In this document: positions 46,864 through 57,956 of the stretch, piece by piece | Layout of the letters: every line of letters begins with the position of its first letter | How positions within the stretch are numbered: position 1 is the stretch's first letter | Assembly (NCBI GenBank): GCA_014529385.2 | Contig: CM043953.1 | Coordinates: 112,722,549-112,786,548 of the forward strand | Source: Adiantum capillus-veneris | Taxonomy: Eukaryota; Streptophyta; Polypodiopsida; Polypodiales; Pteridaceae | DNA: 64,000 nt | Direction: 5' to 3' | Translations under genes and position numbers: made by a program | The notes under the pieces: model-generated | The model's database searches: none | The model's input: the letters and a program-made list of their open reading frames with translations, nothing else | Told to the model about the DNA's origin: nothing

Positions 46864-47569
46864 GTCCTTGATTTTTGTTCTGACACCATATATAAGCAGC
46901 AGAAACAGCAGGTGGGCTGCCTCCCTTTTGAAGGCTTTGCTTGATTTGAAGTATGGGAAGGTGGTGTGAACACCGAGATAGATGACACAAGGATTTGCCA
47001 TTTGCAATTCCATGCTTACACAAAACACCATCACAAACTATTTCTTTTGTACACTACATTTTATTTTAAGCCATGTATTCAAGTTGCTAACCAGTGCAAG
47101 ATTACAAATCAATATGTTCAAGAGCGCCATTTTAAGCTTACCTCTTGAGTCCGAGGCTTGAGCCAAGCAGGGCCGATTGATCACCTCGAGATTCATGTTG
47201 TCCTCTGTCCACGGTCTATCGCACCATGTGGGGTCATTCAAGACCCCGCGAGAGGCAAAGCAGTGTCATAAGTTATAGAACTCAATGTCAACCTCTTCTC
47301 CACATCATACTATCATAGTGGTCAGTGGAACAGTTATCCCTCTCGTGTGGGTGACCCCTCGTTTGACCTTGCTTTGTTTTGTTTTGTTTAAGGCAATGGT
47401 CACATGATGCGTAGTTACCAGTTACTTTTTAGAATCATGCATGGTCACAAAGAGCAGCTTTGCATAGGGAGGGTTAAACCCCTGCCCACTTGCGTAAGCA
47501 AAAGCTGCCGGGTGGTCGCAACTCTGTTGATTTCGGCAAATGTGGACTTCCAGGCTTCTACCCCCCTCG
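46864..47569 (+). other. 3' flank of the host gene
   Basis: No coding region supported. The first few hundred bases are presumably 3' untranslated sequence; no unambiguous polyadenylation signal was picked. A (GTTTT)n-like run lies at about 47371-47390. Confidence 0.5.
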
Positions 47570-48023
47570 TCTCTAATTGACACCCTCAATTTTTAGAGGG
47601 GATCTACGATTGAAAATCGGCGTCGCTTGTCGACGAAGATCACAGCCGTTGATCCCATATGTGAACTTGATGTAAAGCAGATGTAAACTCGGACAAATGT
47701 GAACTAGTTGTGAACTTGCATGTAATCTACATGTGAACTTCACTCTTTAAAGTATGTGTACTATAGTATTCTGGCATAAAGTCGACGTGAACCCGAGGTA
47801 AACTCGTTGTGAACTAAGATCACGACAGGCCAGTTCTACACAATATGATGCTACCGTTCTACATGCTTATCAAAATGTGTGTGCAAATTGGTCTTGGGGT
47901 GGGGAGGTTGTGAGGTCTTATCCCACCCAATTTATTTTTTCCTCTTAATGAATCGACGGCCCACGATCAACAATGATCTGAGACCGTAGATCCCCTCTAA
48001 AAATTGAGGGTGTCAAATAGAGA
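47570..48023. mobile_element. MITE with 39-bp terminal inverted repeats
   Basis: The left end 47570-47608 (tctctaattgacaccctcaa...) and the reverse complement of 47985-48023 agree in 38 of 39 positions. The 454-bp interior has no coding capacity and several gtgaact phrases (47690-47820). Long inverted ends on a short non-coding unit are the mark of a non-autonomous DNA transposon. A target duplication is not clear: ta or a longer imperfect one is possible, so the superfamily is open. Confidence 0.75.
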
Positions 48024-48346
48024 TGTGGTTCTACACCCGCCCTTTGAAAGCGTGCTCGATTTCACGAATGCTGCAGTTACTGCATACGAACGAAACTATT
48101 GACATGAAGCAGAGTTCCACCCCCACCCGTGCGAACGCGCCCAAAGGTCCTAGGGGTTACGAACTTACATCTAAGAGCAAGCCTAGGCTAGGGGCCTATT
48201 AATAGGAGAAAGGTTCTCCTATTGTAGGGATTGGACTGGTGGAGTTTACGATGCAACTCACCTCCACTATGGAGAAGGCTATGGAAAAAGGAGGGCCCTT
48301 CTCTTTCCTCTAGTCTTTCACACGTGTACAAGTTATTTGTATTACA
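48024..48346. other. Spacer without recognised feature
   Basis: Nothing coding or repeated was recognised between the two MITE-like units. It includes a short hairpin ttaataggagaaaggttctcctattgtag region near 48209-48229. Confidence 0.5.
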
Positions 48347-48560
48347 CACCAGGGCTAGAAAAATACATTTTTCCTAATCAAAGAAAATAAGGGCAAACTT
48401 GAAATTCTACCGGTTTTTAGGTCAAAATTTGAAGCTTTTGCCGGTATTTACACTAAAACTTGTGTAAATTTACCAGTTTTCTTCAAGACAAGCTTAAAAT
48501 CTAACCGAGATTTTGTGATTTTAGCCGGTTAAAATACACTGTACCCTGGTTTTTTTCTAA
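48347..48560. mobile_element. Small MITE candidate flanked by ttgtattaca
   Basis: The 214-bp unit begins caccaggg and has ccctgg near its other end, with loosely matching inner sequence (tacattttt / aaaatacac). The 10-base repeat ttgtattaca stands on both sides (48337-48346 and 48561-48570), as expected of a target duplication. Ends are imperfect, so this is tentative. Confidence 0.4.
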
Positions 48561-48839
48561 TTGTATTACAGACAATTGTGGCAAGGTTTTTTGGAACTAT
48601 ATTGATTATGGCATAGTTGCATCAATAAAATACCACTGATTAGGAATTGGTCACGTGTTGCATAGTTATCAATGAAATAACTATGCTTCATGCATAGTTA
48701 CTAGTCACTAGTTATTTGTCTTATATCCAACTATGCAAGGCGGCCTTTTATAACTATGTGATTTTGGCATACTTGCATCGGTAATATCTTACATTAAATT
48801 CATTGGATATTTTCAACAAGATATATTCACAAGATATAT

Positions 48840-50440
48840 CTATATTAAACAAGATATATTTACAAAACGCGTCAATTCTTTACAAATTACAAGCCTATTC
48901 TTGTCATATTGTTTGAAAACCTTATTAAGGGCATTCAACTTACTGAATTGACTTTTCATCTCTACAGTGGCTTTCCTCAAAGGCGCTATTTGTTGTTCTA
49001 GTTCACAAATTTGTACATCTGTCACATTGTGTTGATACTCATGTACAGACTGACTTACGTAAAGACACTATTAAACTAGAAATATATGACTTGAACGTTT
49101 CATTTCCATCACTAGTAGACTCATGAAGCTCTTTCCAAATTTGTATAATGATTTCTCCTAGTCTCTCGAATCTTGCATCAGTGTCGTTCGTTGAGTCCTT
49201 TGCTTGCGTGTCATCCACATCAATTGGTTGGCTACCGTCATCCATTGCTCACCTTTAATTCACATACGGTCAATGTTAACAAAATAATCAAATGTAATCT
49301 CAAAGTTCATCCATCGAAATTAAAGAACACAATATGATGCAATAGTAATTGTTTCGCTTCGGTGCACCAAAGGCATGTAGTCGTTGCCTATTTGTGACAG
49401 CCTCTCATTATTCTCAATGTTTCCACTGGTAGTTGTTTCATCAACCATTACGCACAGTCTTATAAGAATTTCAAAAAAAGGCATATTATGTTAACTTACT
49501 ATTTGATGTCCTTCCAACGAGATATAAACCACTCCATTCTCAGTCGGCTATTTTTATACAAGTCATCCGAACGAACAATGTTACAACATCTTGATACGTG
49601 GTTGAAGATGGAAATGTCATGCACCTCCAAATCGCTTTCATCTTTTTCAAACTCATCCCTTGCCCTTGATAGGGAGTGATCCATGTCGACGACGCATAAT
49701 ATTTGCCACTACCTAGCATCTTGTCCAACGTACTCAGGAAATCATTGTCAAATGGATGTTGCATTTGGAATCTCTAGTGCATCAATGCACGGTCAAAGAT
49801 GTCATTGTGTATCAAGCAAATACGGTTCTTTGTATCATCCACTTCATATAAGCTGTACAATCTGATTCCTTTGTTTATTTCATTCATAGTCACATTGTGC
49901 TCCACTTTTTGAAAGTGAGGTTCACCATTGTCCTTCATGCAATACCCAACCATTCCCTCGAATGTATGTAGGTTTTTTTGTTCAATGCTCGGCACAATAC
50001 ATGCCTCCAACCGGGCTATGTTTATCCCAACCTAAATAAGTTCACTTTCCTATTTATTGCAATTAAAGAGCTAACCTAGATCTAATATGACCATCTAGAA
50101 GTGCAAGTGAAAGACACTGCCTTCTCTCTCTATTGAGCATATACCGGCAACAGTTTCTTTCATGAGGAACTCATGCATTTGACCTAGTAGACTTGTATCT
50201 ATACTTGCACCACCCACAGCTATAGTTATGTTAATTTCCATCAACTTCTTAGCTTTACCAACGTCCTTCTTGCATTTTTTCTCGGCGCTCAATGTAGGTC
50301 TCCCTCTTTTCCTAGGTGTACAACTAAGATTGCTTCTCAACAAGGTCTCTCTTTTTACTCGTCCACGTATCCTCGCGCTAATTTTTTCAGTTGCACCAAT
50401 GCACCTACATAGACACACATGTAATACAATAAGCCACAAT
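48840..50440 (-). pseudogene. HUH-type Rep transposase relic (Replitron-like)
   Basis: Read from right to left on the minus strand. 50439-50098 encodes an AT-hook-like RKRGRPTLSAEKK, a strand MEINITIAVGG (motif I position), a helix and SVFHLHF, whose H-L-H (50101-50109) fits the HUH metal-binding motif. A TAG follows where CAG would fit. A probable 60-nt GT-AG intron (50032-50091) leads to VGINIARLEACIVPSIEQ and GMVGYCMKD, with a tyrosine (49942-49944) at the Rep motif III position (YxxKD). Further pieces (49774-49499) and a coiled-coil-rich tail (49245-48840, ELEQQIAPLRKATVEMKSQF) follow with breaks. One tyrosine, no helicase: this fits Replitrons, the HUH-Y1 Rep transposons common in non-seed plants, better than Helitrons. 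Non-functional. Assignment rests on motifs only. Confidence 0.55.
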
Positions 50441-50449
50441 CAGGTACCT

Positions 50450-50472
50450 CTGTGTGTGTGTGTGTGTGTGTG
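50450..50472. repeat. (GT)n microsatellite
   Basis: Eleven GT units next to the 5' end of the Rep relic. Confidence 0.9.
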
Positions 50473-50621
50473 TTCTATTTCTTGACATTCTCGTTGATGC
50501 CTGGATCGACCACATGCACAACCTCTAACATCACTTGCCGTCAGAGAGCCTTCACTCTCTTTGTCTCGAATAGCTATCACGACGAGCTACCTCGACTCAC
50601 GCCACTCACCCCTCCGTGCTA

Positions 50622-50779
50622 CTCCATCGCCCTTGAAGCTACCCCTCCTTGTTGCTCCATCGCCCTCAGACCCACCTCTCCTTGTTGTGCCATCGCTCTC
50701 GAAGTCGCCCTTCCCTGCTGCACCATCCCACTTGAAGCCAGCCCTCGCTACTGCACCATCTCCCTCAAAGCCTCCATCC
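50622..50779. repeat. 33-bp minisatellite, nearly five copies
   Basis: Units start at 50622, 50655, 50688, 50721 and 50754 with an exact 33-bp period (c-ccatcgcccttgaagc type). Because 33 is a multiple of three, the forward frame repeats an 11-residue pattern, but there is no evidence that it is a gene. Confidence 0.85.
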
Positions 50780-50920
50780 TCCTCTCTCTGCAGCTCTTGT
50801 GCCTTGCCTGCATGTGTTGTAAGGTGCAGCGGAAGTGAATGTTGATATTGTTCAAGATAGTGCTCCGAATTGTGCTCAAGGGTTCCTTTTACTTACGGAA
50901 GGGAGAGCCTTCCGTTTCTT

Positions 50921-50921
<1 letters not shown>

Positions 50922-50965
<44 letters not shown>
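50922..50965. repeat. (GA)n microsatellite
   Basis: About 22 uninterrupted GA units. Confidence 0.95.
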
Positions 50966-50967
<2 letters not shown>

Positions 50968-51938
50968 CAATGATCACAAACAAAGTGAATGCTTCTGTGA
51001 ATGAAAGTGCTGAGACTGAGAGAAAGGGAGACAGAAGAATACAACACCAAATGGTTCTCAAACCCTCCTCCAAGGGCCCCCCTCTCTATGGCGAGAGAGT
51101 TCTATGCTATAGATTGCACAAATTTGGTACAATTGTCTGGATGTAATGGACTTGCCCACGATGTCGACGACTATGAGGACGACGACGTGGACATGCTGAA
51201 ATCTGGAAATGAAAGGACTAATCTGCTGAATTCTGAAACACTGGTTGATTTGGAAAAACGTTGGCTGAATTCTGCGACGCGGTGAGGATCTACTACTGAG
51301 GTGGATCTGCGAGGCTAAGGGCTGATCTGTAGATGCAGAGGACTGAAAACTGAAAATGTTGATCTAGTACACTGCTGCGAAATGCTGAAAATTGAAAATG
51401 CTGGTCTAATCTGCAAGTGAGAAAATGCTATGTCTAATATGATGAATTGCAAAAACGCCAGGTTGCTAAGTGCAAAAGTGGAATGATGAGTGCAAAAATG
51501 CTAGGCTGATCTGCAAGCTCTGGGTACTGAAGGCTGAAAACGTTGATGGTCTCCTATCGATCTTGCTAAGAAGATGCATTGTAAGTTGCATGAGCTTCTT
51601 CTACTTCTATTTAGTGACCACTGGGTTTCTTCTATATTTCCTTAGCAATTTTTCCTACTTACTTTTCCAACAAAAGTCACTTATTAATAAATAAGTGAAA
51701 AATGTGTATTTTGGGAAAAAGGGTTCTATGCTCTGTAAAATGCTCATGATGGGTACTGAATGTCAGGCTAATGATTATGATGTGTGCAATCAGAGAATAT
51801 GCAACTAATCTAAGTGCATGGACATGCATGGCCTACGCACATGCTCACAAAGGAGCCAGAACACTTCCTAGGCTGACCTGAACCCTAGACCTGAGATAGC
51901 TTGTCCACATGCCCATAGGGTTAGATGTGCACGTGACA
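50966..51938. other. Gene-free stretch, probably LTR of element J at the right end
   Basis: No coding region. 51300-51560 contains loose repeats of gctgaaaa and tgatctgcaa. The right end acgtgaca at 51938 stands next to a purine-rich stretch on the minus strand (aaaaggagtggatg), so the right portion may be the 3' LTR of the minus-strand element J; its left end is not visible. Confidence 0.35.
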
Positions 51939-52198
51939 TCCACTCCTTTTCAAAGTGAGGTACTGGTACCGAGCTGCATGGCTTCCTTGTGGTCTGCCAA
52001 CCACTATGGATAATCTCTAAAAACGTCTTCATCGACCCACACTGCCTCGTGGGTTCCTCGATCCTTGAACTTCAAATACTGTCCGACTTGCTTCTTTGAG
52101 CCATGGAAAAATCGATGCAACAAGATTTGCTTCGCTTCCATGACTTCGGCCTCATTGATGATTTCTGGTTCTTCTTCTTCGGAAATGTCCTTTGGAGG
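51939..52198 (-). pseudogene. Gypsy chromodomain fragment J
   Basis: On the minus strand the frame reads TPPKDISEEEEPEIINEAEV, then MEAKQILLHRFFHGSKKQVG, QYLKFKDRGTHEAVWVDEDV. This is the layout of the divergent chromodomain at the C-terminus of gypsy integrases (acidic lead, VxxILxxR, YLKFK, W). It is followed by a stop (TAG), a purine-rich tract and a possible LTR end. The upstream part is cut by sequence belonging to K. Confidence 0.6.
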
Positions 52199-52363
52199 TG
52201 TTGTCAGGACAAGAGCAAGGCCAGAGAGTCTTGGACTGGGCCAAGGGCCGGGCTAGGCAATGTGGAAAGGGAATCCAACTAGGGCAAAGGGGCTAGGATC
52301 TTAGCCTATATAGTGGGAGGTTGGGAGGTGGATTCAAGGCACTAGTCTCCCCTAGTCTTTACA
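52199..52363 (+). repeat. Probable 5' LTR of gypsy K (left border uncertain)
   Basis: It ends ctttaca one base before the primer site. A TG at 52199 gives a possible start, at the edge of the J fragment. It holds a tatata motif near 52306. With 165 bp it would be short; no second copy was found, so the left border is uncertain. Confidence 0.4.
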
Positions 52364-52364
52364 C

Positions 52365-52377
52365 TAGTATCAAGAGC
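52365..52377 (+). other. Primer-binding site of gypsy K
   Basis: tagtatcaagagc agrees with the methionine-tRNA primer site tggtatcaagagc except for one G-to-A change. It shows that K is plus-oriented. Confidence 0.7.
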
Positions 52378-53139
52378 CAAGTTGCTTTTTTTGGGAAAGG
52401 AGGGCGTGGTGTTTCTAAGACACACAAATCCTTTGCATGATTGCATGCCGTGGAGACTGTCTCTTGCTAAGGGAGGAAGCCGAAGTCAAAAGGCGTGTGC
52501 AGGCGGGCTTGGCAAGGGGAGCCACCAGGTGAAGGTGCAACAAAGTGACCGCGGGCCGGCTCAACATGAGCGCCCCGGGATTCTGAGCAACCTTCGACAC
52601 AGGGGCAAGGCCCGACTCTCATCATCTCGCTCCCCCTCAACTTCCCACTGCTCTCGCGCTGTCTGATCGACAGCCATGGATTTTTGAATCTTTGTGTTCA
52701 CATACAAAACGCCTAATACCCTTGGCCTTAGGACTTAAAGTACCCTAAGGGTGAATACACACACCGCATCAAGCAAGAAGCATCGCAGCTTCAAACCTGG
52801 ACACCATGACCACATATTCGGCTATGATCAGCGAAGGGGCCGGCAAGTAGATATTTTCTTTGCGTGCTTGCTGCAGAAAATCAGCAAGTCCATAAATTTT
52901 TTCAAAGGGATTCATTGGCGATCGTATTCATCGAGTCAATTGCATTTGAAAGCAATAACAATCACAACCGATTCGGCTACGACGTGTCCAAGTAGAGTAC
53001 CTGCACGGTTGGATTTGTAGATTGATTACAACTTGGACAATCAACGTAATTAGCACGGCTAATTACCCTTTGCGGTGCCAATTACAATGACGGGATTAAT
53101 TTTCCTCGACTCAAGGTATTTTCCCTTCTGTTCCTTCCA
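52378..53139 (+). other. 5' leader of gypsy K
   Basis: The stretch of about 760 bp between primer site and gag holds no conserved coding region. Confidence 0.6.
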
Positions 53140-54260
53140 TTGCATGATGTTGCCATGGATTCATATATTAATATGACTTTTGATTTCGAGCATCAAACGC
53201 CTGATCCTGTTCGTGATGGCTTGCGGCCGGATGCTCTCACGGAGAGTGCCCGAGACGCTACGGCCGGTGACGACGCTTATGAACTGCTTGATAGTCAAGA
53301 ATTTTGTGCACTTCAAACACGCATATTAGTCATGGAAGGAAATTTTGTAGCTTTAAATAAAAACGTCACTAAATTATCTACATTAGTGATACAACTTACG
53401 CAGCAGCAGGCCAAGGGCCCTATTGCCACACACATGCATGAGCACGTTGCTACACAGGGGCAAGACCCTTCTGATCATGGACAGGATCCATCTCCAGATT
53501 CTTTGCACACTCTCACTGCAAAGGAGATGGATGAGTTGTTGAAAAACACCAAACCATCGACTTTTAAGGGAGAAGATCGAGGTCGCAATAAGGATGCAAT
53601 GAATATCTTTTTCAGCAAGTGGGATGGAATTCACGCCTTACGGCGTACTCCGGACGCAGACAGAGCACTTCAAACAAGCTTAACTCTAGAAGGCAAGGCC
53701 TACAAGTAGTGGATGTCTCTCAAGGAGAAGAATATCATACCACAGAGTTGGGAAACTTTTGAGGCTATGTTTCGGCTTGCCTACAAATGAGGCAGATCGG
53801 AATTGGACGGCTTGGGACACGTGTTCCATGCGACAATACCCATCATTACTTGAATATATATCTCACTATCGGGATGTTATCCTCAAGTTGGAAGGTCTAG
53901 ACACCTTTCAGCATGTACGTGGGTTTATCTGTGGTCTAATGCGAGAGCTTAAGAAGCACGTCAAGACTCAAGACCCTAAAACACTTGAGGAAGCCATAGT
54001 GAAAGCACGATGATCCAGATAAAAAGAAATCAAATAATAATCACGTGCCTGCTAATACACATGGTAATACACCACACCATATGGGCACAATAAAAGAAAA
54101 TTTATAGTAGCCAATTCTGAAGCATCTAAAAAACCCAAGGGGTCCAAAGGTACTCTCTCTCCTGAGAATTTTGATAAAGCTAAGAAAGAGAAATTATATT
54201 TTCAATGCTTAGGAAGCGGTCATGGCAAAAAGGATTGTCCCAAGGGGAAATCTGCTACTC
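53140..54260 (+). pseudogene. Gag of gypsy K
   Basis: It begins MHDVAMDSYINMTFDFEHQ. Coiled-coil-like FCALQTRILVMEGNFVALNK is followed by the capsid region (TFKGEDRGRNKDAMNIFFSK, LTLEGKAYK). A TAG (53707) sits before WMSLKEKN, a frameshift follows near 53755, then YPSLLEYISHYRDVILKLEG and FICGLMRELKKHVK. The knuckle near 54200 reads YFQCLGSGHGKKDC: the first cysteine is a tyrosine, which should damage zinc binding. Confidence 0.8.
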
Positions 54261-54277
54261 ATGGCAAGGAGAAAGCA

Positions 54278-54880
54278 ATGCACACGATGCAATTGCTACG
54301 TCTTGAGTCTTCCTCACGATTCTCTAGAGTGGAAGTAACACACACCAAGGTGGTGCATGAATGCTGTCTCACAGCTTCCATGTGGCAACAGACCTTCAGA
54401 CCACATGAGTTAGTACATATACACGGATCTCTGCAAGGGCACAAGGTGCGCATCTTGGTAGATGACGGTGCTACTGACAATTTCATCAATCATGGATTGG
54501 TGAAAAAACTCAAATTGCCTCAAACACCGAGTGCCCACCGCTACAAGGTAGCAATGATGAATGGATATGATGCCGAAATCTGGGATACTCAAGTCCAAGC
54601 TGTACCTTAGATTTTCAGGTTATGAACATGGAGAGGACAGACGTGGTCCTTAGTAGGGAATGGTTGCATAGCCTAGGACCATCACTGAAGCATAGCTATG
54701 AGCACAACAGCTTAATGTTTGAATCCCATGGCACACATGTGTTGTTGTTAGGAGAGAAGGATGTACCTTCTTCACCACTGAAATGTAATGCTGAGCTTAT
54801 GCAAGTCGTTTCTGATAATGAAATAGATCAAGTTTTATTGTGTTACTCATTGTCTCATTTTCTCTCTAGCATTAAATCTG
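54278..54880 (+). pseudogene. Aspartic protease region of gypsy K
   Basis: VRILVDDGATDNFINHGLVK has the active site DDGAT. The frame is open to 54610 and then shifts; MERTDVVLSREWLHSLGP (54622 on) is the protease C-terminal part (usually ILGxxWL). The linker to RT follows. Confidence 0.8.
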
Positions 54881-55738
54881 TTGAAACATTCCTCAACGCC
54901 GCATGCTTTTCTCTCATCTCTTCCACCAATGGCTACTTCCCAACAAGCAAAGGTTGCTAGTGATTTAAAAAAATTATTAAAGGAATTTCATGATGTTTTT
55001 CCTAAAGATTTGCCATTAGGATTACCGCCGACACGATCGGTGCAACATAACATCTATGTGGTTGCAAATAGTAAAACTATCAGTAAACCACCCTACCACA
55101 TGAGTTACTCTGAAGCTGCTGAGCTGGAAAGTCACCTTGCTGACTATCTTAGCAGAGGGTTTATCCAACCCAGTTCTTCACCATGGGCTTCTCCTATCCT
55201 ATTAATGAAGAAAAAAGATGGCAGTATGCACATATGCGTAGACTACTGTATCTTAAATGCGGTTACTGTTAAGAACAAGTACCCATTGCCACGCGTGGAT
55301 GCGTTGTTCGACAAACTCACTCATGCTCGTATTTTTGCGAAAATAGACTTGCGGTCAGGTTATCACCAAGTACGTATTCGACTTGCTGATATACCCAAAA
55401 CTGCGTTCCGAACAAGGTTTGGACACTACGAGTTTTTGGTTATGCCTTTTGGGTTAACCAATGCGTCCGCAACATTCATGACACTTATGGATAGTGTCTT
55501 GAAGCCGTACTTGGGCAAATTTGTCATCGTTTTTCTCGATGACATTCTAGTATACAGTGCTTCTGAAGAAGAACACTTACAACATCTGAGGCAGGTGTTT
55601 GAATTGTTACGAACAAATCAATTATATGCCAAGGAATCTAAGTGTGATTTTCTGAAGGAAGAAATTCACTATCTTGGGCATGTTATTTCAGCTACTGGCC
55701 TATATATGGATCACTCCAAAGTGGATACAATTTGGTAG
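54881..55738 (+). pseudogene. Reverse transcriptase of gypsy K
   Basis: Complete RT core: [59 protein letters not shown], catalytic [23 protein letters not shown]. It ends in a TAG after DTIW, where related elements have a glutamine or glutamate codon. The frame continues directly with WPSPKNLEEL. Confidence 0.9.
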
Positions 55739-56665
55739 TGGCCTTCTCCTAAAAATCTGGAAGAGTTACAGATTTTTAAAGGATTTGCAGGTTTTTATCA
55801 AAGGTTCGTTAAAAACTATGCTACTATTGTTGTTCCCATGACGGATCAACTGAAAGGCAAAGGCAAAGCTTTTAAGTGGGGACCCGCTCAACAACATAGT
55901 TTTGATGCACTCAAGGATGCATTAGCTACAGCTCAATTGCTAGCTATTGTAGATCCATTCGTTTTGGAAACGAATGCCAGTGACCGTGCTATTGGAGCAG
56001 TCCTATTACAAGACGGGCGGCCAATTGCATTTAAAAGCAAGAAGCTTGATGCAGCACAACAGAACTACTGTGCTTATGAACGCGAACTCTGTGCAATAGT
56101 GTCTGCCTTAAAAACATGGCGACATTATTTGTATGGTGCTCAATTTGAGATTGTGTTTGACCATGAAAGCATCAAATGGTTTACACAACAAACCGATTTG
56201 AAGGGTCGAAAAGCAAGGTGGGTTGAGATTATTCAGGAATATGATGCCAAGCTCCGATATCGTAAAGGACGATACAATGTGGTGGCTGACGCTCTTAGTC
56301 GTATGCCAGAGATAAATTCTCTCTTGTTCACGGAACTTCGTAGTGAATTTTTGGATTCTCTAAAGGGCAAATATGAGCAGGATGGCACATATTCCAAAGT
56401 GTGGAGCCATGTACAAATGAGGGATCCCTCTCACTCCAATGATGATAGTGTAGCGTTAACCTCCACACACAGTTCTCGTCTGTCGAGTGATGAACTACAA
56501 CGATGGAAGAATTTTATCATCGACAATGCGTACCTACTCCATAAGGAGAGAGTTTGTGTACCGATGTCGGACACAAACATTTGGTGCCAAATTCTTTATG
56601 AATGTCATGATACCCCAAGTGCAGGGCACCCGGGTACTAAAAAGACTTCTGCTCTTGTACGATGA
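55739..56665 (+). pseudogene. RNase H and integrase N-terminus of gypsy K
   Basis: RNase H motifs are FVLETNASDRAIGAVLLQDG, YERELCAIVSALKTWRHYLY and YRKGRYNVVADALSRMP. Then the integrase zinc region begins (YECHDTPSAGHPGTKKTSAL). It breaks after ALVR at a TGA (56663-56665), and the following codons are copia sequence. The rest of gypsy integrase is missing. Confidence 0.9.
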
Positions 56666-57956
56666 CGTCCTCTTCGCAAAAATTTGATCTCTACAGGACA
56701 ATTGGACGATGAAGGTCACAACATTGCATTCGGAAACAAACGGTGGAAGATCTCAAAGGGATCTTTGGTGGTTGCCAAGGGTGAAAAAGTCAGTACACTT
56801 TACTTGTGTACTGTTAGCACGCAACCTTCAGCTTGTGCAACAACTACAGAAGTTGACAGTGCAGTGTGGCACTACCGACTTGGGCATATGAGTGCCAAAG
56901 GAATGCAAATCCTTCAAACAAAGAAGCTTCTACCAGGTTTGAAAGAAGTGGACTTAGAGTTCTTTGAAGATTGTGTTTATGGTAAAAAAAAGAGGATAAA
57001 ATTTCAAAAATTAGGAAATGAAGGAAAAAATAAAAAAATTGAGTTGGTTCATTCTGATGTTTGGGGTCCTGCAAGTACACCATCACTTGGTGGCTCATTG
57101 TACTATGTAACATTCATAGACGATGCGACTAGAAAAACATGGGCTTATGTCATGAAGAATAAATCCGATGTATTTTCCATATTTCAAAGGTGGAAAGCCT
57201 TTGTGGAGAATGAAACAGGTACCAAGGTTAAATGCCTCAGATCCGACAATGGAGGCGAATATTGTAGCCAAGCTTTTCAAAGCTTTTGTGCTATCAATGG
57301 CATTCGGAGGCAAAGGACAACCCCAAGGACACCTCAACAAAATGGGATTTCGGAAAGGATGAATAGGACAATCATGGAACGAGCACGAAGCATGCGGCTA
57401 CATGCAGGCCTACCGCTTGAGCTTTGGGCGGAAGCTGTATGTACATCTGTGTACTTAATCAATCAGTCACCCTCAACGGCATTGGATGGGGGAGTTCCAG
57501 AAGAGGCATGGACAGGTAAACCGGTGCATTATGCATTTCTCAAAGTGTTTGGGTGTGAGGCTTTCATGCACATAGATAGAAGCCTATGATCAAAGTTAGA
57601 TGCAAAGTCCAAAAAGTGTTTCTTCATTGGCTATGGAGAAGGAGACTTTGGGTATCGCCTATGGAATCCTGAAGATGGTAAAATCTTAAGGAGTAGGGAT
57701 GTAATTTTTAACGAACAAAATATGTACAAAGATTACTTGGAAAAAATAAAACAAACAAAAGAAACAGGTGATGAGTACATGGAGCTTGAGGACGGTGAAG
57801 ACTCAAGGACTGCAAACGGTGACAATGCGCAACAACGTCAACCAAATGAGGAGCCTCAACCTATTCCCCGAAGATCTACAAGAGCAAGTAGACCTCCAGA
57901 AAGGTTTGTTCCTTCCTTCAACCATCTCTTGATTTGAGATTCTGGAGAGCCGAAAT
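56666..57956 (+). pseudogene. Pre-integrase and integrase of copia L
   Basis: It begins in the pre-integrase region (PLRKNLISTGQLDDEGHN, WKISKGSLVVAKGEK). The zinc region follows (WHYRLGHMSAKGMQ, CVYGKKKR), then core acids in VHSDVWGPA, LRSDNGGEYCS and NGISERMNR. A TGA at 57587 (probably CGA) precedes KCFFIGYGEGDFGYRLWNP, and the linker to RT ends PRRSTRASRPPERFVPSFNH. Gag and protease are absent, replaced by gypsy K in the same frame. Confidence 0.9.

Noticed and set aside
48840-50440. Helitron
   Set aside because: Only one tyrosine is seen after the HUH motif and there is no helicase sequence; a Y1 Rep relic fits better.
50452-50838. Forward 128-codon frame
   Set aside because: It arises from a GT microsatellite plus the 33-bp minisatellite; no start context or homology supports it.
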